Of a DNA stretch of 64,000 nucleotides, positions 49,718-59,000 are shown in pieces. Numbering within the stretch: position 1 is the first letter of the stretch; each line of letters opens with the position of its first letter. Made by a program: the position numbers and the translations under genes. Under the pieces are notes generated by a model. The model made no database searches, was not told the origin of the DNA, and was given only the letters and a program-made list of their open reading frames with translations. Source of the stretch: Polaribacter sp. (GTDB lineage Bacteria > Bacteroidota > Bacteroidia > Flavobacteriales > Flavobacteriaceae); assembly GCA_029238315.1 (NCBI GenBank), contig JAQWGI010000017.1, positions 41,698-105,697 on the forward strand, written 5' to 3'.

Positions 49718-51526
49718 TTAAAAACAGTATTTATTTTCTGCTTTTACTTTCTCTGCAATTGTATTTCTTAATGCAATTACATTTGGATAATTTGTATACT
49801 TTGTAAATCGTTTTAATCCCATTAACATCATACGCTGCTCATCTCCTTCAGCAAAAGAAACGATACCTTCTTTAGCGCTTTTGTTGATAATCTCTACAGC
49901 ATTGTATAGATATAATTGAGTCATGGCAATTTGTTCTTTTTGAGAATCTTCGCCAAAGCGTTTGGCATTTTTTTCTGTTCTTAAAAGTGCAGATTCAGCC
50001 ATGTAAATTTCAATTAAAATATTAGATGCAGCAGTAAGCAATTGTTGATGCTCTTCTAATTCTGGTCCAAATTTTTGTAGTGCAGCTCCAGCAACCATTA
50101 AGAAAACTTTCTTTAGATTTTCTAAAATTTGTTTTTCTTCAGCAAATAGTTCAGAAAAATCTGGTGTATCAAAAGAAGGAATTCCCATAAGCTCTTCTTG
50201 CACTTTCATAGCAGGATTTAATAAATCTACATGCCCTTTCATGGCTTTTTTAACCAACATTCCAACAGATAACATTCTGTTAATTTCGTTTGTACCTTCA
50301 TAAATACGAGCAATTCTTGCATCTCTCCAAGAAGATTCCATTGGTGTTTCTTCAGAAAAACCCATTCCTCCAAAAATTTGCAAACCTTCGTCAGCACAAT
50401 TCTGAACATCTTCCGAAACAGCAACCTTTAAAATAGAACATTCAATTGCGTACTCTTCAACACCTTTTAACTCTGCTTCTTGATGCGAGTTTCCATCTGC
50501 CTCACGCATTGCAATTCTATCTTCAATGTTTTTTGCAGCTCTATATGATGCAGATTCACCAACATAAGCGTTTGTTGACATCTCTGCAATTTTAGATTTG
50601 ATAGCACCAAATTCAGAAATTGATGTTTTAAATTGCTTACGTTCATTAGCATAATTTACAGCTATACTTGTAATTCTACGTTGCGAATCTAAGCAAGCAG
50701 CAGCTAGTTTAATGCGTCCAACATTTAAGGCATTCATGGCTATTTTAAACCCTTCACCACGACCCGCTAACATGTTTTCTATAGGAACTAAAGTATCGTT
50801 AAAAAATACTTGACGCGTTGAGGATGCTCTAATTCCTAATTTATGTTCTTCTTCACCAAGAGTAATACCATTTGGATTTTCACCATCATATTCTATGATA
50901 AAACCAGTAATGTTTTTATCGTCTTCAATACGTGCAAAAACAATCATCAAACTACAAAAACCGGCATTTGAAATCCACATTTTTTGCCCGTTAATTTTGT
51001 AGCTTTTTCCATCTTCAGATAAAGTGGCAGTAGTTTTTCCTGAATTAGCATCAGAACCTGCGCCAGGTTCTGTTAAACAGTAGGATCCAAACCATTCTCC
51101 AGAAGCCAGTTTAGGAACATATTTTTGTTTTTGTTCTTCTGTGCCGTACAAAGTAATTGGCAAGGTTCCAATTCCTGTATGTGCACCAAAAGCAGTGCTA
51201 AAAGACCCGGTTCCACTTGAAATATAATCACATGTTAACATGGTAGAAACAAATCCCATTCCCATTCCGCCATAAGCTTCAGGAACAGCTACTCCTAGAA
51301 ATCCTAGTTCACCAGCTTTACGCATCACATCTTCTGTAAGTGCGTAATCTTTTGCTTCAAACCTTGTTCTGTGCGGAATAATTTCACGATCATTAAATTC
51401 CATTACCGCTTCTTTCATCATAATTTGCTCTTCAGAAAAATCTTCTGGAGTAAATACATCTTCACAGTTTGTTTCTTTTACTAGAAACTGACCACCTCTT
51501 AATAAATCTTTATTTTCTGTACTCAT
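49718..51526 (-). CDS. Acyl-CoA dehydrogenase
   Basis: 602 aa. First oxidation of beta-oxidation, making trans-2-enoyl-CoA with FAD. The core domain (30-410) shows the CLTEPGAGSDANSG motif, KMWISNAGF, and GMGFSEETPMESSWRDARIARIYEGTNEI with the Glu region. The extra C-terminal helical domain (about 430-600) places it with the long ACAD9/VLCAD-like group. Last gene of the MarR-led operon. Confidence 0.94.
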   Translation of the reverse strand: MSTENKDLLRGGQFLVKETNCEDVFTPEDFSEEQIMMKEAVMEFNDREIIPHRTRFEAKDYALTEDVMRKAGELGFLGVAVPEAYGGMGMGFVSTMLTCDYISSGTGSFSTAFGAHTGIGTLPITLYGTEEQKQKYVPKLASGEWFGSYCLTEPGAGSDANSGKTTATLSEDGKSYKINGQKMWISNAGFCSLMIVFARIEDDKNITGFIIEYDGENPNGITLGEEEHKLGIRASSTRQVFFNDTLVPIENMLAGRGEGFKIAMNALNVGRIKLAAACLDSQRRITSIAVNYANERKQFKTSISEFGAIKSKIAEMSTNAYVGESASYRAAKNIEDRIAMREADGNSHQEAELKGVEEYAIECSILKVAVSEDVQNCADEGLQIFGGMGFSEETPMESSWRDARIARIYEGTNEINRMLSVGMLVKKAMKGHVDLLNPAMKVQEELMGIPSFDTPDFSELFAEEKQILENLKKVFLMVAGAALQKFGPELEEHQQLLTAASNILIEIYMAESALLRTEKNAKRFGEDSQKEQIAMTQLYLYNAVEIINKSAKEGIVSFAEGDEQRMMLMGLKRFTKYTNYPNVIALRNTIAEKVKAENKYCF

Positions 51527-51539
51527 AATTTATTTGATT

Positions 51540-51602
51540 TAAGAATCAAGAAGCTAGAATCAAGACTTTAAAGCTTTTAAGTCCAGATTGAAATCTTGAA
51601 AT
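51540..51602. repeat. Degenerate AAGAATCAAGA-type intergenic repeats
   Basis: Between thiolase and acyl-CoA dehydrogenase genes, AAGAATCAAG and TAGAATCAAG follow each other within 20 bp, then ACTTTAAAGCTTTTAAGT (partly palindromic) and AAATCTTGAAATC. No ORF of note is present in this 142-bp gap. Confidence 0.45.
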
Positions 51603-51668
51603 CATTTTTAATTTTATTGTTTCGAAGTAATTCATAATTACATGTCTTGCCTCTTTTAGTCTTTATTG

Positions 51669-52859
51669 TTATTTAAGAAACTCAAATACTCCAGCTGCAC
51701 CTTGTCCTGTTCCTACACACATAGTTACCATTCCGTATTTTCCAGACATGTTCCTTTTACGCATTTCATCAAATAATTGCACAGACAATTTAGCACCTGT
51801 ACAACCTAAAGGATGCCCAAGAGCAATAGCACCTCCGTTTACATTTACGATCTCTTGATTTAAATCTAACTCACGCATAACTGCTAAAGATTGAGACGCA
51901 AACGCCTCGTTTAATTCAATTAATTCAATATCTTTTTGTTGCAATCCTGCTTGTTTTAGAACCTTTGGAATCGCGGCAACTGGCCCAATTCCCATAATTC
52001 TAGGCTCTACGCCTGCTGCTGCATAGTTAACCAATCTAGCAATAGGCTCAAGATTTAACTCTTTTACCATTGCCTCGCTCATTATTAAAACAAAAGCAGC
52101 TCCGTCACTCATTTGTGATGAGTTTCCAGCGGTTACACTTCCGCCTTGTGCAAAAACTGCTCTTAATTTACCTAATGCTTCTTTGTTAGTTCCTGCTCTT
52201 GGTCCTTCATCTTTAGTAACTGTATATGTTTTTGTTGCTTTCTTTCCGTTAGCATCAATATAGGTTTGAGCTACTTTTATGGGTACAATTTGATCTTGAA
52301 AACGATTTTCAGCTTGTGCTTTTAAGGCTTTCATATGCGAGTTGTATGCAAACTCGTCTTGGTCTTCTCTTGAAACATTAAACTGATTTGCAACAGCTTC
52401 AGCTGTGTTTCCCATTCCCCAATAATATTCTTCACGACCAGAATTTACCAAATCGTAGTTTAGTTCTGGTTTAAAGCCTGTCATTGGTACTGCACTCATA
52501 CTTTCTGCACCACCGGCAATAATACAATCTGCCATTCCGGCTTGAATTTTAGCAGCTGCCATTCCAATTGTTTCCAATCCAGAAGAGCAAAAACGGTTAA
52601 CGGTAACTCCAGGGACATCAACAATATCTAATCCCATTAAAGAAATTAGGCGTCCCATGTTTAATCCTTGGGATCCCTCTGGCATTGCGTTACCAACAAT
52701 TACATCATCAATACGTTTTTTGTCAAAGTTTGGTAATTCTTCCATCATGTATTTGATGGTTTCTGCTGCCAACTCATCAGATCTTTTAAAGCGAAATACT
52801 CCTTTTGGAGCTTTCCCAACTGCAGTTCTGTATGCTTTTACTATATATGCTGTTTTCAT
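51669..52859 (-). CDS. fadA: Acetyl-CoA acyltransferase (thiolase)
   Basis: 396 aa. Cleaves 3-ketoacyl-CoA to acetyl-CoA and a shortened acyl-CoA. Catalytic C91 (VNRFCSSGLE), H349 (NGGAIALGHPLGCTGAK) and C381 (MCVGTGQGAAG) are in place. It lies between the multifunctional enzyme and acyl-CoA dehydrogenase genes on the same strand. Confidence 0.97.
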   Translation of the reverse strand: MKTAYIVKAYRTAVGKAPKGVFRFKRSDELAAETIKYMMEELPNFDKKRIDDVIVGNAMPEGSQGLNMGRLISLMGLDIVDVPGVTVNRFCSSGLETIGMAAAKIQAGMADCIIAGGAESMSAVPMTGFKPELNYDLVNSGREEYYWGMGNTAEAVANQFNVSREDQDEFAYNSHMKALKAQAENRFQDQIVPIKVAQTYIDANGKKATKTYTVTKDEGPRAGTNKEALGKLRAVFAQGGSVTAGNSSQMSDGAAFVLIMSEAMVKELNLEPIARLVNYAAAGVEPRIMGIGPVAAIPKVLKQAGLQQKDIELIELNEAFASQSLAVMRELDLNQEIVNVNGGAIALGHPLGCTGAKLSVQLFDEMRKRNMSGKYGMVTMCVGTGQGAAGVFEFLK

Positions 52860-52861
52860 TT

Positions 52862-52952
52862 TTTTTAGCTTTTGGCTAATCGCTTTTGGCTTTTAGCAAT
52901 TCGTATTATTTATTTTCCAATAGCTAACCGCTATAGGCTAATAGCTCGAGTA
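52862..52952. repeat. Degenerate TAGCTATTAGC-like repeats between fadB and fadA
   Basis: TTTTAGCTTTTGGCTAATCGC, CTTTTGGCTTTTAGC, AATAGCTAACCGCTATAGG and CTAATAGCTCG follow in series, each a variant of an 8-10-nt AGCnnTnAGC word. They fill most of the 96-bp spacer. Confidence 0.5.
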
Positions 52953-52955
52953 ACT

Positions 52956-55361
52956 TTAGTTACGAAGCGGTTTTCCTGTTTTTAACATGTGCTGAATTCT
53001 TTCTAAGGTTTTACGCTCTGTACATAAACTTAAGAAGGCTTCACGTTCTATGTCTAATAAATACTGCTCAGATACTTTGGTTGGTTCAGATAAATCTCCA
53101 CCCGCCATTACGTATGCTAACTTATTTGCTATTTTCTGGTCGTGCTCAGAGATGTATTTACTTGCTTCCATAGAATCGGTTCCAACTAAGAACATACCTA
53201 AAGCTTGTTTTCCTAGAACTAAAACATCCTTACGTTTAACGGGTTGTGTATATCCTGCATCTGCTAATAACAATGCATGTTTTTTAGCTTCTGCAATTTG
53301 TCTGTCTTTATTAACAACTACGATATCTTTACCTTTTTGTAAAATTCCTAAATCAAAAGCTTCATATGCAGAGGTAGCTACTTTAGCCATTCCAATCGTT
53401 AAGAAATGTTCTTGCAATACATTTAATTGCACATCTCCTTTGTGAAATAGATCAGATGCTCTCAAGGCCATTTCTTTAGAACCACCACCACCAGGAATCA
53501 CACCAACACCAAATTCTACCAAACCAATATAGGTTTCTGCAGCTGCAACCACCTTATCTGCATGCATAGATAATTCACATCCACCACCTAATGCCATTCC
53601 GTGTGGAGCTGCAATCGTTGGGATAGATGAATAACGCATGCGCATCATGGTGTCTTGAAAATATTTGATAGCCATGTTTAGCTCATCATATTCTTGTTCA
53701 ACAGCCATCATAAAAATCATTCCAATGTTTGCTCCAACAGAGAAATTTGGTGCTTGATTTCCGATAACTAATCCTTGGAAATCTTTCTCGGCTAAATCTA
53801 CCGCTTTATTAATTCCAGCTAAAACATCACCACCAATGGTGTTCATTTTAGATTGGAATTCACAATTGATAATACCGTTTCCTAAGTCTTCAATAACAAC
53901 TCCTGAGTTTTTCCAAACTTCGTTTGATTTTCTAATATTATCTAGAATGATAAACGAATCTTGACCAGGTTTTTTAGTTTGTGTTTTAGCAGGGATATCA
54001 TAATAAAAAGTTGCACCTTCTTTAACAGAATAAAAAGAAGTAGAACCATTTGCTAACATTTCTGTTACCCAAGCAGCAGGTTTTTTTCCTTCTGCTTTCA
54101 TAATTTCGATTCCTTTTGCTACACCAACAGCATCCCAAATCTCGAAAGGACCATTTTCCCAACCAAATCCTGCTTTCATGGCATCATCAATTCTGTACAC
54201 TTCGTCAGAAATTTCCGGAATTCTATTCGAAACATATTCAAACATGGCAGCGAAATTCTTTCTGTAGAATTCACCTGCTTTGTCTTTTCCACCAACTAAT
54301 ACTTTAAAACGATCAATTGGTTTGTCAATAGTTTTTGTCAATTCTAACGTTGCAAACTTTGCGCTTTTTTTAGAACGATACTCTAAGGTGTCTAAATCTA
54401 AAGTTAGAATTTCTTTTCTTCCATCTGCATTTACAAATTTTTTATAAAAACCTTGTCCAGTTTTGCTACCCAACCATTTGTTTTCCATCATTTTATTGAT
54501 GAAATCAGGAAGTTTAAACAATTCATGTGCTTCGTCTTCTGGACAGTTTTCGTAAATTCCGTTTGCTACATGTACCAATGTGTCTAATCCAACAACATCT
54601 ACAGTTCTAAAAGTAGCAGATTTTGGACGACCAATAACTGGCCCAGTTAATTTATCTACTTCCTCAACCGTTAACCCTAATTCTTTTACTTGATGAAATA
54701 AAGATTGAATTCCGAATATTCCAATTCTATTTCCAATAAAAGCAGGTGTGTCTTTTGCTAGCACAGAAGTTTTGCCTAAAAATTTTTCTCCGTAAGACAT
54801 TAAGAAATCTGTAACTTCTGGTATGCAATTTGGACCCGGAACTACTTCAAAGAGTTTTAAATATCTAGGTGGATTGAAAAAGTGAGTAACAGCAAAATGC
54901 TTTTGAAAATCTTCACTACGCCCTTCATTCATAAAATTGATAGGAATACCCGAGGTATTTGAAGAAATAATAGTTCCTGGAGTTCTGTGCCTTTCAATCT
55001 TTTCAAAAACTTGTTGTTTAATATCTAGGCGTTCAACCACAACCTCCATTACCCAATCTACATCTTTAATTAAATGCAAATCGTCATCAATATTTCCTGT
55101 AGTAATTCTATCCGCAAATTTTTGAGAATAAATAGGTGATGGTTTTGATTTTAAAGAAGCAGTTAACGCATCATTTACCAATCTGTTTCTAACAACTTTG
55201 TCTTCTAGTGAAAGACCTTTTGCTTTTTCTTTGTCGTTTAATTCTCTAGGAACAATATCCAACAAAAGCACTTCTACACCAATATTGGCAAAATGACAAG
55301 CAATTCCGCTTCCCATAATTCCAGAACCAATAATAGCTATTTTTTTAATTCTTCTAGTCAT
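52956..55361 (-). CDS. fadB: 3-hydroxyacyl-CoA dehydrogenase / enoyl-CoA hydratase bifunctional enzyme
   Basis: 801 aa. Hydrates enoyl-CoA and oxidises the 3-hydroxyacyl-CoA with NAD. The dehydrogenase comes first: NAD motif IIGSGIMGSGIACHFANIG (9-27), then the HxFNPPRYLKLFEVV catalytic region (about 160) and its C-terminal helices. The hydratase/isomerase comes last (about 500-700), with GLVIGNQAPNFSVGANIG and MALGGGCELSMHADKVV oxyanion-hole segments. This order is the reverse of E. coli FadB. It starts within 8 nt of the MarR gene end (coding overlap). Confidence 0.95.
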   Translation of the reverse strand: MTRRIKKIAIIGSGIMGSGIACHFANIGVEVLLLDIVPRELNDKEKAKGLSLEDKVVRNRLVNDALTASLKSKPSPIYSQKFADRITTGNIDDDLHLIKDVDWVMEVVVERLDIKQQVFEKIERHRTPGTIISSNTSGIPINFMNEGRSEDFQKHFAVTHFFNPPRYLKLFEVVPGPNCIPEVTDFLMSYGEKFLGKTSVLAKDTPAFIGNRIGIFGIQSLFHQVKELGLTVEEVDKLTGPVIGRPKSATFRTVDVVGLDTLVHVANGIYENCPEDEAHELFKLPDFINKMMENKWLGSKTGQGFYKKFVNADGRKEILTLDLDTLEYRSKKSAKFATLELTKTIDKPIDRFKVLVGGKDKAGEFYRKNFAAMFEYVSNRIPEISDEVYRIDDAMKAGFGWENGPFEIWDAVGVAKGIEIMKAEGKKPAAWVTEMLANGSTSFYSVKEGATFYYDIPAKTQTKKPGQDSFIILDNIRKSNEVWKNSGVVIEDLGNGIINCEFQSKMNTIGGDVLAGINKAVDLAEKDFQGLVIGNQAPNFSVGANIGMIFMMAVEQEYDELNMAIKYFQDTMMRMRYSSIPTIAAPHGMALGGGCELSMHADKVVAAAETYIGLVEFGVGVIPGGGGSKEMALRASDLFHKGDVQLNVLQEHFLTIGMAKVATSAYEAFDLGILQKGKDIVVVNKDRQIAEAKKHALLLADAGYTQPVKRKDVLVLGKQALGMFLVGTDSMEASKYISEHDQKIANKLAYVMAGGDLSEPTKVSEQYLLDIEREAFLSLCTERKTLERIQHMLKTGKPLRN

Positions 55362-55830
55362 TTGTGTAATTTATAAAGCTTTCTTTTTTTGATTTTTTAT
55401 AAATCATTTTGTCAGCTATTAATTTATTTATGGTTGCTGTTACTTTAAAGAAGTTTTCTAGTTCTTCTTCGGTAACATTTTCTCTTATAACATTATTAAA
55501 CTGATAGACCGATGTTTTAGAAACTTCTCTCATTTCTTTTCCGTATTCAGTTAGTTTTATTAAAACACCTCGCCCGTCATCCGGATTTTTTTCTCTAGAA
55601 ATTGCTCCATTATCTTCCATGTTTTTTAATATTCTAGAAAGACTGGTTGGTTCCATACCCATTAGAGGGCCTAATGCGGTAGAGGGTGTTCCGTTTTCAT
55701 AATCAATATTTAACAATACAAAGGCAGTAGACATAGTACTGTTGTGCTTTGCAGCTTGCTCATTATATAGCTTAGCAACTGCTTGCCAAGTTGCTCTTAA
55801 TTGATGATCTATAGAAAAATTTTTGTCCAT
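55354..55830 (-). CDS. MarR-family regulator of the beta-oxidation operon
   Basis: 158 aa. Winged-helix core: helices LRATWQAVAKLYNEQAAKHN (dimer), TALGPLMGMEPTSLSRILKNM (recognition helix) and wing NGAISREKNPDDGRGVLIKLTEYG. First gene of the operon and overlapping the next by 8 nt. Two copies of a palindromic 19-mer lie 25-72 nt upstream of its start, so autoregulation is likely. An acyl-CoA ligand would fit the gene context but is inference. Confidence 0.9.
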   Translation of the reverse strand: MDKNFSIDHQLRATWQAVAKLYNEQAAKHNSTMSTAFVLLNIDYENGTPSTALGPLMGMEPTSLSRILKNMEDNGAISREKNPDDGRGVLIKLTEYGKEMREVSKTSVYQFNNVIRENVTEEELENFFKVTATINKLIADKMIYKKSKKESFINYTND

Positions 55831-55835
55831 AAATA

Positions 55836-55843
55836 CAAATGTA
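55836..55843 (-). promoter_or_regulatory. Candidate -7 box of the MarR-fad operon (TACATTTG on the minus strand)
   Basis: TACATTTG fits TAnnTTTG, 5 nt before the MarR start codon, which implies a very short or leaderless mRNA. The expected -33 region falls in the first operator-like repeat. Confidence 0.4.
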
Positions 55844-55854
55844 TAAAAAAATTG

Positions 55855-55902
55855 TTATGCACGCATAGTAAATCAGTAAAAAATTATGCATGCATAGTAA
55901 AT
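55855..55902. promoter_or_regulatory. Two operator-like 19-bp direct repeats upstream of marR
   Basis: TTATGCACGCATAGTAAAT (55855-55873) and TTATGCATGCATAGTAAAT (55884-55902) differ at one base, start 29 bp apart, and each contains the palindrome ATGCAYGCAT. Position and symmetry fit binding of a dimeric MarR regulator. Confidence 0.65.
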
Positions 55903-55971
55903 TATTTATTAAGTAATTAATTTTTAGCAATTTATATGTTTTAGGCATCTGTGTTTACTCTGTTAAAGTTT

Positions 55972-55994
55972 ATGTCAAAATGCTGTTTTGACAT
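55972..55994. promoter_or_regulatory. Perfect inverted repeat upstream of the giant T9SS gene
   Basis: ATGTCAAAA-tgctg-TTTTGACAT, 9-bp arms. It has no T run, so operator is more likely than terminator. It lies about 80 nt before the start of the giant gene. The rest of the 243-bp gap holds the marR operator and a TATATTTG box at 56037-56044. Confidence 0.5.
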
Positions 55995-56036
55995 AACAAG
56001 AGGTGATAAGTATGCTGTTTTTTTTGTTTCAGAACA

Positions 56037-56044
56037 TATATTTG
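56037..56044 (+). promoter_or_regulatory. Candidate -7 box of the giant T9SS gene (TATATTTG)
   Basis: TATATTTG fits TAnnTTTG and ends 29 nt before the ATG at 56074. No convincing -33 TTG at 17-23 nt. Confidence 0.45.
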
Positions 56045-56073
56045 CCTGTTTGTATTTAAAAATAAATCCCCCA

Positions 56074-59000
56074 ATGAAAAATTATTTTTTACGTAGTTTA
56101 TTTTTATTTTTTTGTATTTTATCTATAAATTCACAAGAATTTACAGTAGGTGATTATGACTTTAAAATTTTAAATACTGATGAGGCTAAAGCACCAATTA
56201 AAGGTTATACAAGGAATGCTAAAGATTCCGGCATTACACCCAGCTTTAACTCAGAATTTTACACAACTTCATTCACTTCGGCAAACTCAGTTGTTTCGGC
56301 CCAACAATCAGGGGCTATCAAAAAAAGCCCAACCGTAAGCGGAAATCTAACCAGTTTTAACTCAACCAAAGATTTGAGAGACGACAAGTTCATTCACTTA
56401 GAACTCAATACGAATATAGCAGGTACTAATTATGGTAACTTTACTGATGGTGCTGCTCTTTCTTTTAACGTTAATAATCCACCAGTGTTTACTTCTAGTC
56501 CGGTCACAACGGTAAATGACAATTCGACCTATACTTATGTAATTTCTGTAAACGATATTGAAGGCCATGAGGTAACTGTAACCAGTGCAAACTTACCAAG
56601 TTGGTTGTCTCTTAGCAATGAGGTGCAAGTAAGCACCTTGGCAGGATCAAGCTTTGGTTTTGCTAATGGCATGGGTGCTGACACTAAATTTAATAATCCC
56701 TCAGGCGTAGCAGTAGATGCCTCAGGCAATGTCTATGTAGCCGATACTTTTAATCATAGAATTCGAAAAATCACTCCAGAAGGAGTAGTCAGCACTTTAG
56801 CAGGATCAAGCCAAGGTTTTGCTGATGGTACAGGTGCTACTGCTAAATTTCAATTTCCTTATGGCTTAGCAGTAGATGCTTCAGGCAATGTCTATGTGGG
56901 TGATACTTATCATCATCAAATCCGAAAAATCACTCCAGAAGGAGTGGTCAGCACTTTAGCAGGATCAAGCCAAGGTTTTGCCAATGGCACTGGTACTGCT
57001 GCTAAATTTCAATATCCAAATGGTTTAGCAGTTGATGCCTCAGGCAATGTCTATGTAGCCGATACTTTTAATCATAGAATCCGAAAAATCACTCCAGAAG
57101 GAGTGGTCAGTACTTTGGCAGGATCAAGCAAAGGTTTTGCGGATGCTACAGGTACTGCTGCTAAATTTTACAATCCTTTTGGAGTATCAGTAGATGCCTC
57201 AGGCAATGTCTATGTAGCTGATACTTATAATCATAGAATCCGAAAAATCACTCCAGAAGGGGTGGTCAGCACTTTCGCTGGATCAAGCTTTGGTTTTGCT
57301 GATGGTCAAGGTACTGCTGCTAAATTTAACTACCCTTTTGGTGTATCAGTAGATGCCTTAGGCAATGTCTATGTAGCAGATACAAAAAATCAAAAAATCC
57401 GAAAAATCAACCGTAAAATTCTACTCAGTGGTGATGCCACTGGTCAGGTAGCAGGAGATTATACCATAACGTTGACCGCCAATGATGGAAATGGAGGTAC
57501 CGTTGATCAAGCATTTACAATTACGGTAGTTGATGTTACTGTCCCGGTATTTACTTCTTCGAAGACAACTACATTTGCCGAGAATGGTACGGGCATCGCA
57601 TATACTGCAGCAGCTACTGATGCGAATACCATAAACTATAGTTTAGGCACGGGCAATGATGAGTCACTTTTTAGCATTACAGCAGCAGGAGCAGTAAGCT
57701 TTAATACACCACCCAATTTTGAAGTGCCAGTAGGCAGCAATGCAAACAATACCTATTTAATCGAAGTTATTGCCAGTGATGGTGTCAATCAGGTGAGTGA
57801 AACAGTAACGATAACCGTTACCGATGTTAATGAACCACCAGCGTTTACTTCTAGTCCGGTCACAACAGTGAATGACAATTCAACTTATACTTATGCAATT
57901 GCTGCAAGCGATATTAATGGTAACCAGGTAACTGTAACCAGTGCAAACTTACCAAGTTGGTTGTCTCTTAGCAATGAGGGGCAAGTTCGCACCTTGGCAG
58001 GATCAAGCAAGAGTTTTGCTGATGGTACAGGTGCTGCTGCCAAATTTAATAATCCCTCAGGCGTAGCAGTAGATGCCTCAGGAAATGTCTATGTAGCTGA
58101 TTTGGATAATAATAAAATCCGAAAAATCACTCCAGAAGGAGCTGTTAGTACCTTGGCAGGATCAATCAAAGGTTATGGGGATGGTCCGGGTGCTGATGCT
58201 AAATTTCAATATCCAAACGGTATAGCAGTTGATGCCTCAGGAAATGTCTATGTAGCTGATACTTTTAATCATAGAATCCGAAAAATCACTCCAGAAGGAG
58301 TGGTCAGTACTTTGGCAGGATCAAGCTATGGTTTTGCTGATGGTACAGGTGCTGCTGCCAAATTTGATAATCCCGTAGGCGTAGCAGTAGATGCTTCAGG
58401 TTATGTCTATGTAGCTGACATGGATAATAATAGAATCCGAAAAATCACTCCAGAAGGAGTTGTCAGTACATTGGCAGGATCAAGCCTAGGTTTTGCCAAT
58501 GGTACAGGTACTGCTGCTAAATTTTTTCATCCCCGAGATGTAGCAGTTGATAACTCAGGCAATGTCTATGTAGCTGATACTTATAATGGTAGAATCCGAA
58601 AAATCACTCCAGAAGGAGTGGTGAGTACTTTGGCAGGATCAAGACAAGGTTTTGCCGATGGTACAGGTGCTGCTGCTCAATTTAACTACCCCCGAGGTGT
58701 AGCGGTAGACGCCTCAGGCAATGTCTATGCAGCAGATAGTAATAATCATAGAATCCGAAAGATTAGCCCTGTATTTGTGCTCAATGGTGATGCCACTGGT
58801 CAGGTAGCAGGAGATTATACCATAACGTTGACCGCCAATGATGGAAATGGAGGTACCGTTGATCAAGCATTTACAATTACGATAGTTGATGTTACTACCC
58901 CGTTATTTACTTCTTCGACGACAACTACATTTGCCGAGAATGGTGTGGGCATCGCATATACTGCAGCAGCTACTGATGCGAATCCCATAAACTATAGTCT

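Noticed and set aside
56535..56729. 64-codon and similar minus-strand frames in the giant gene
   Set aside because: Antisense shadows of repeated NHL codons; no start context or homology features.
56629..58780. CRISPR-like array of repeats
   Set aside because: The repeats are in-frame NHL blades of a long coding sequence; unit size is 159-162 bp and the spacers are protein-coding variants.
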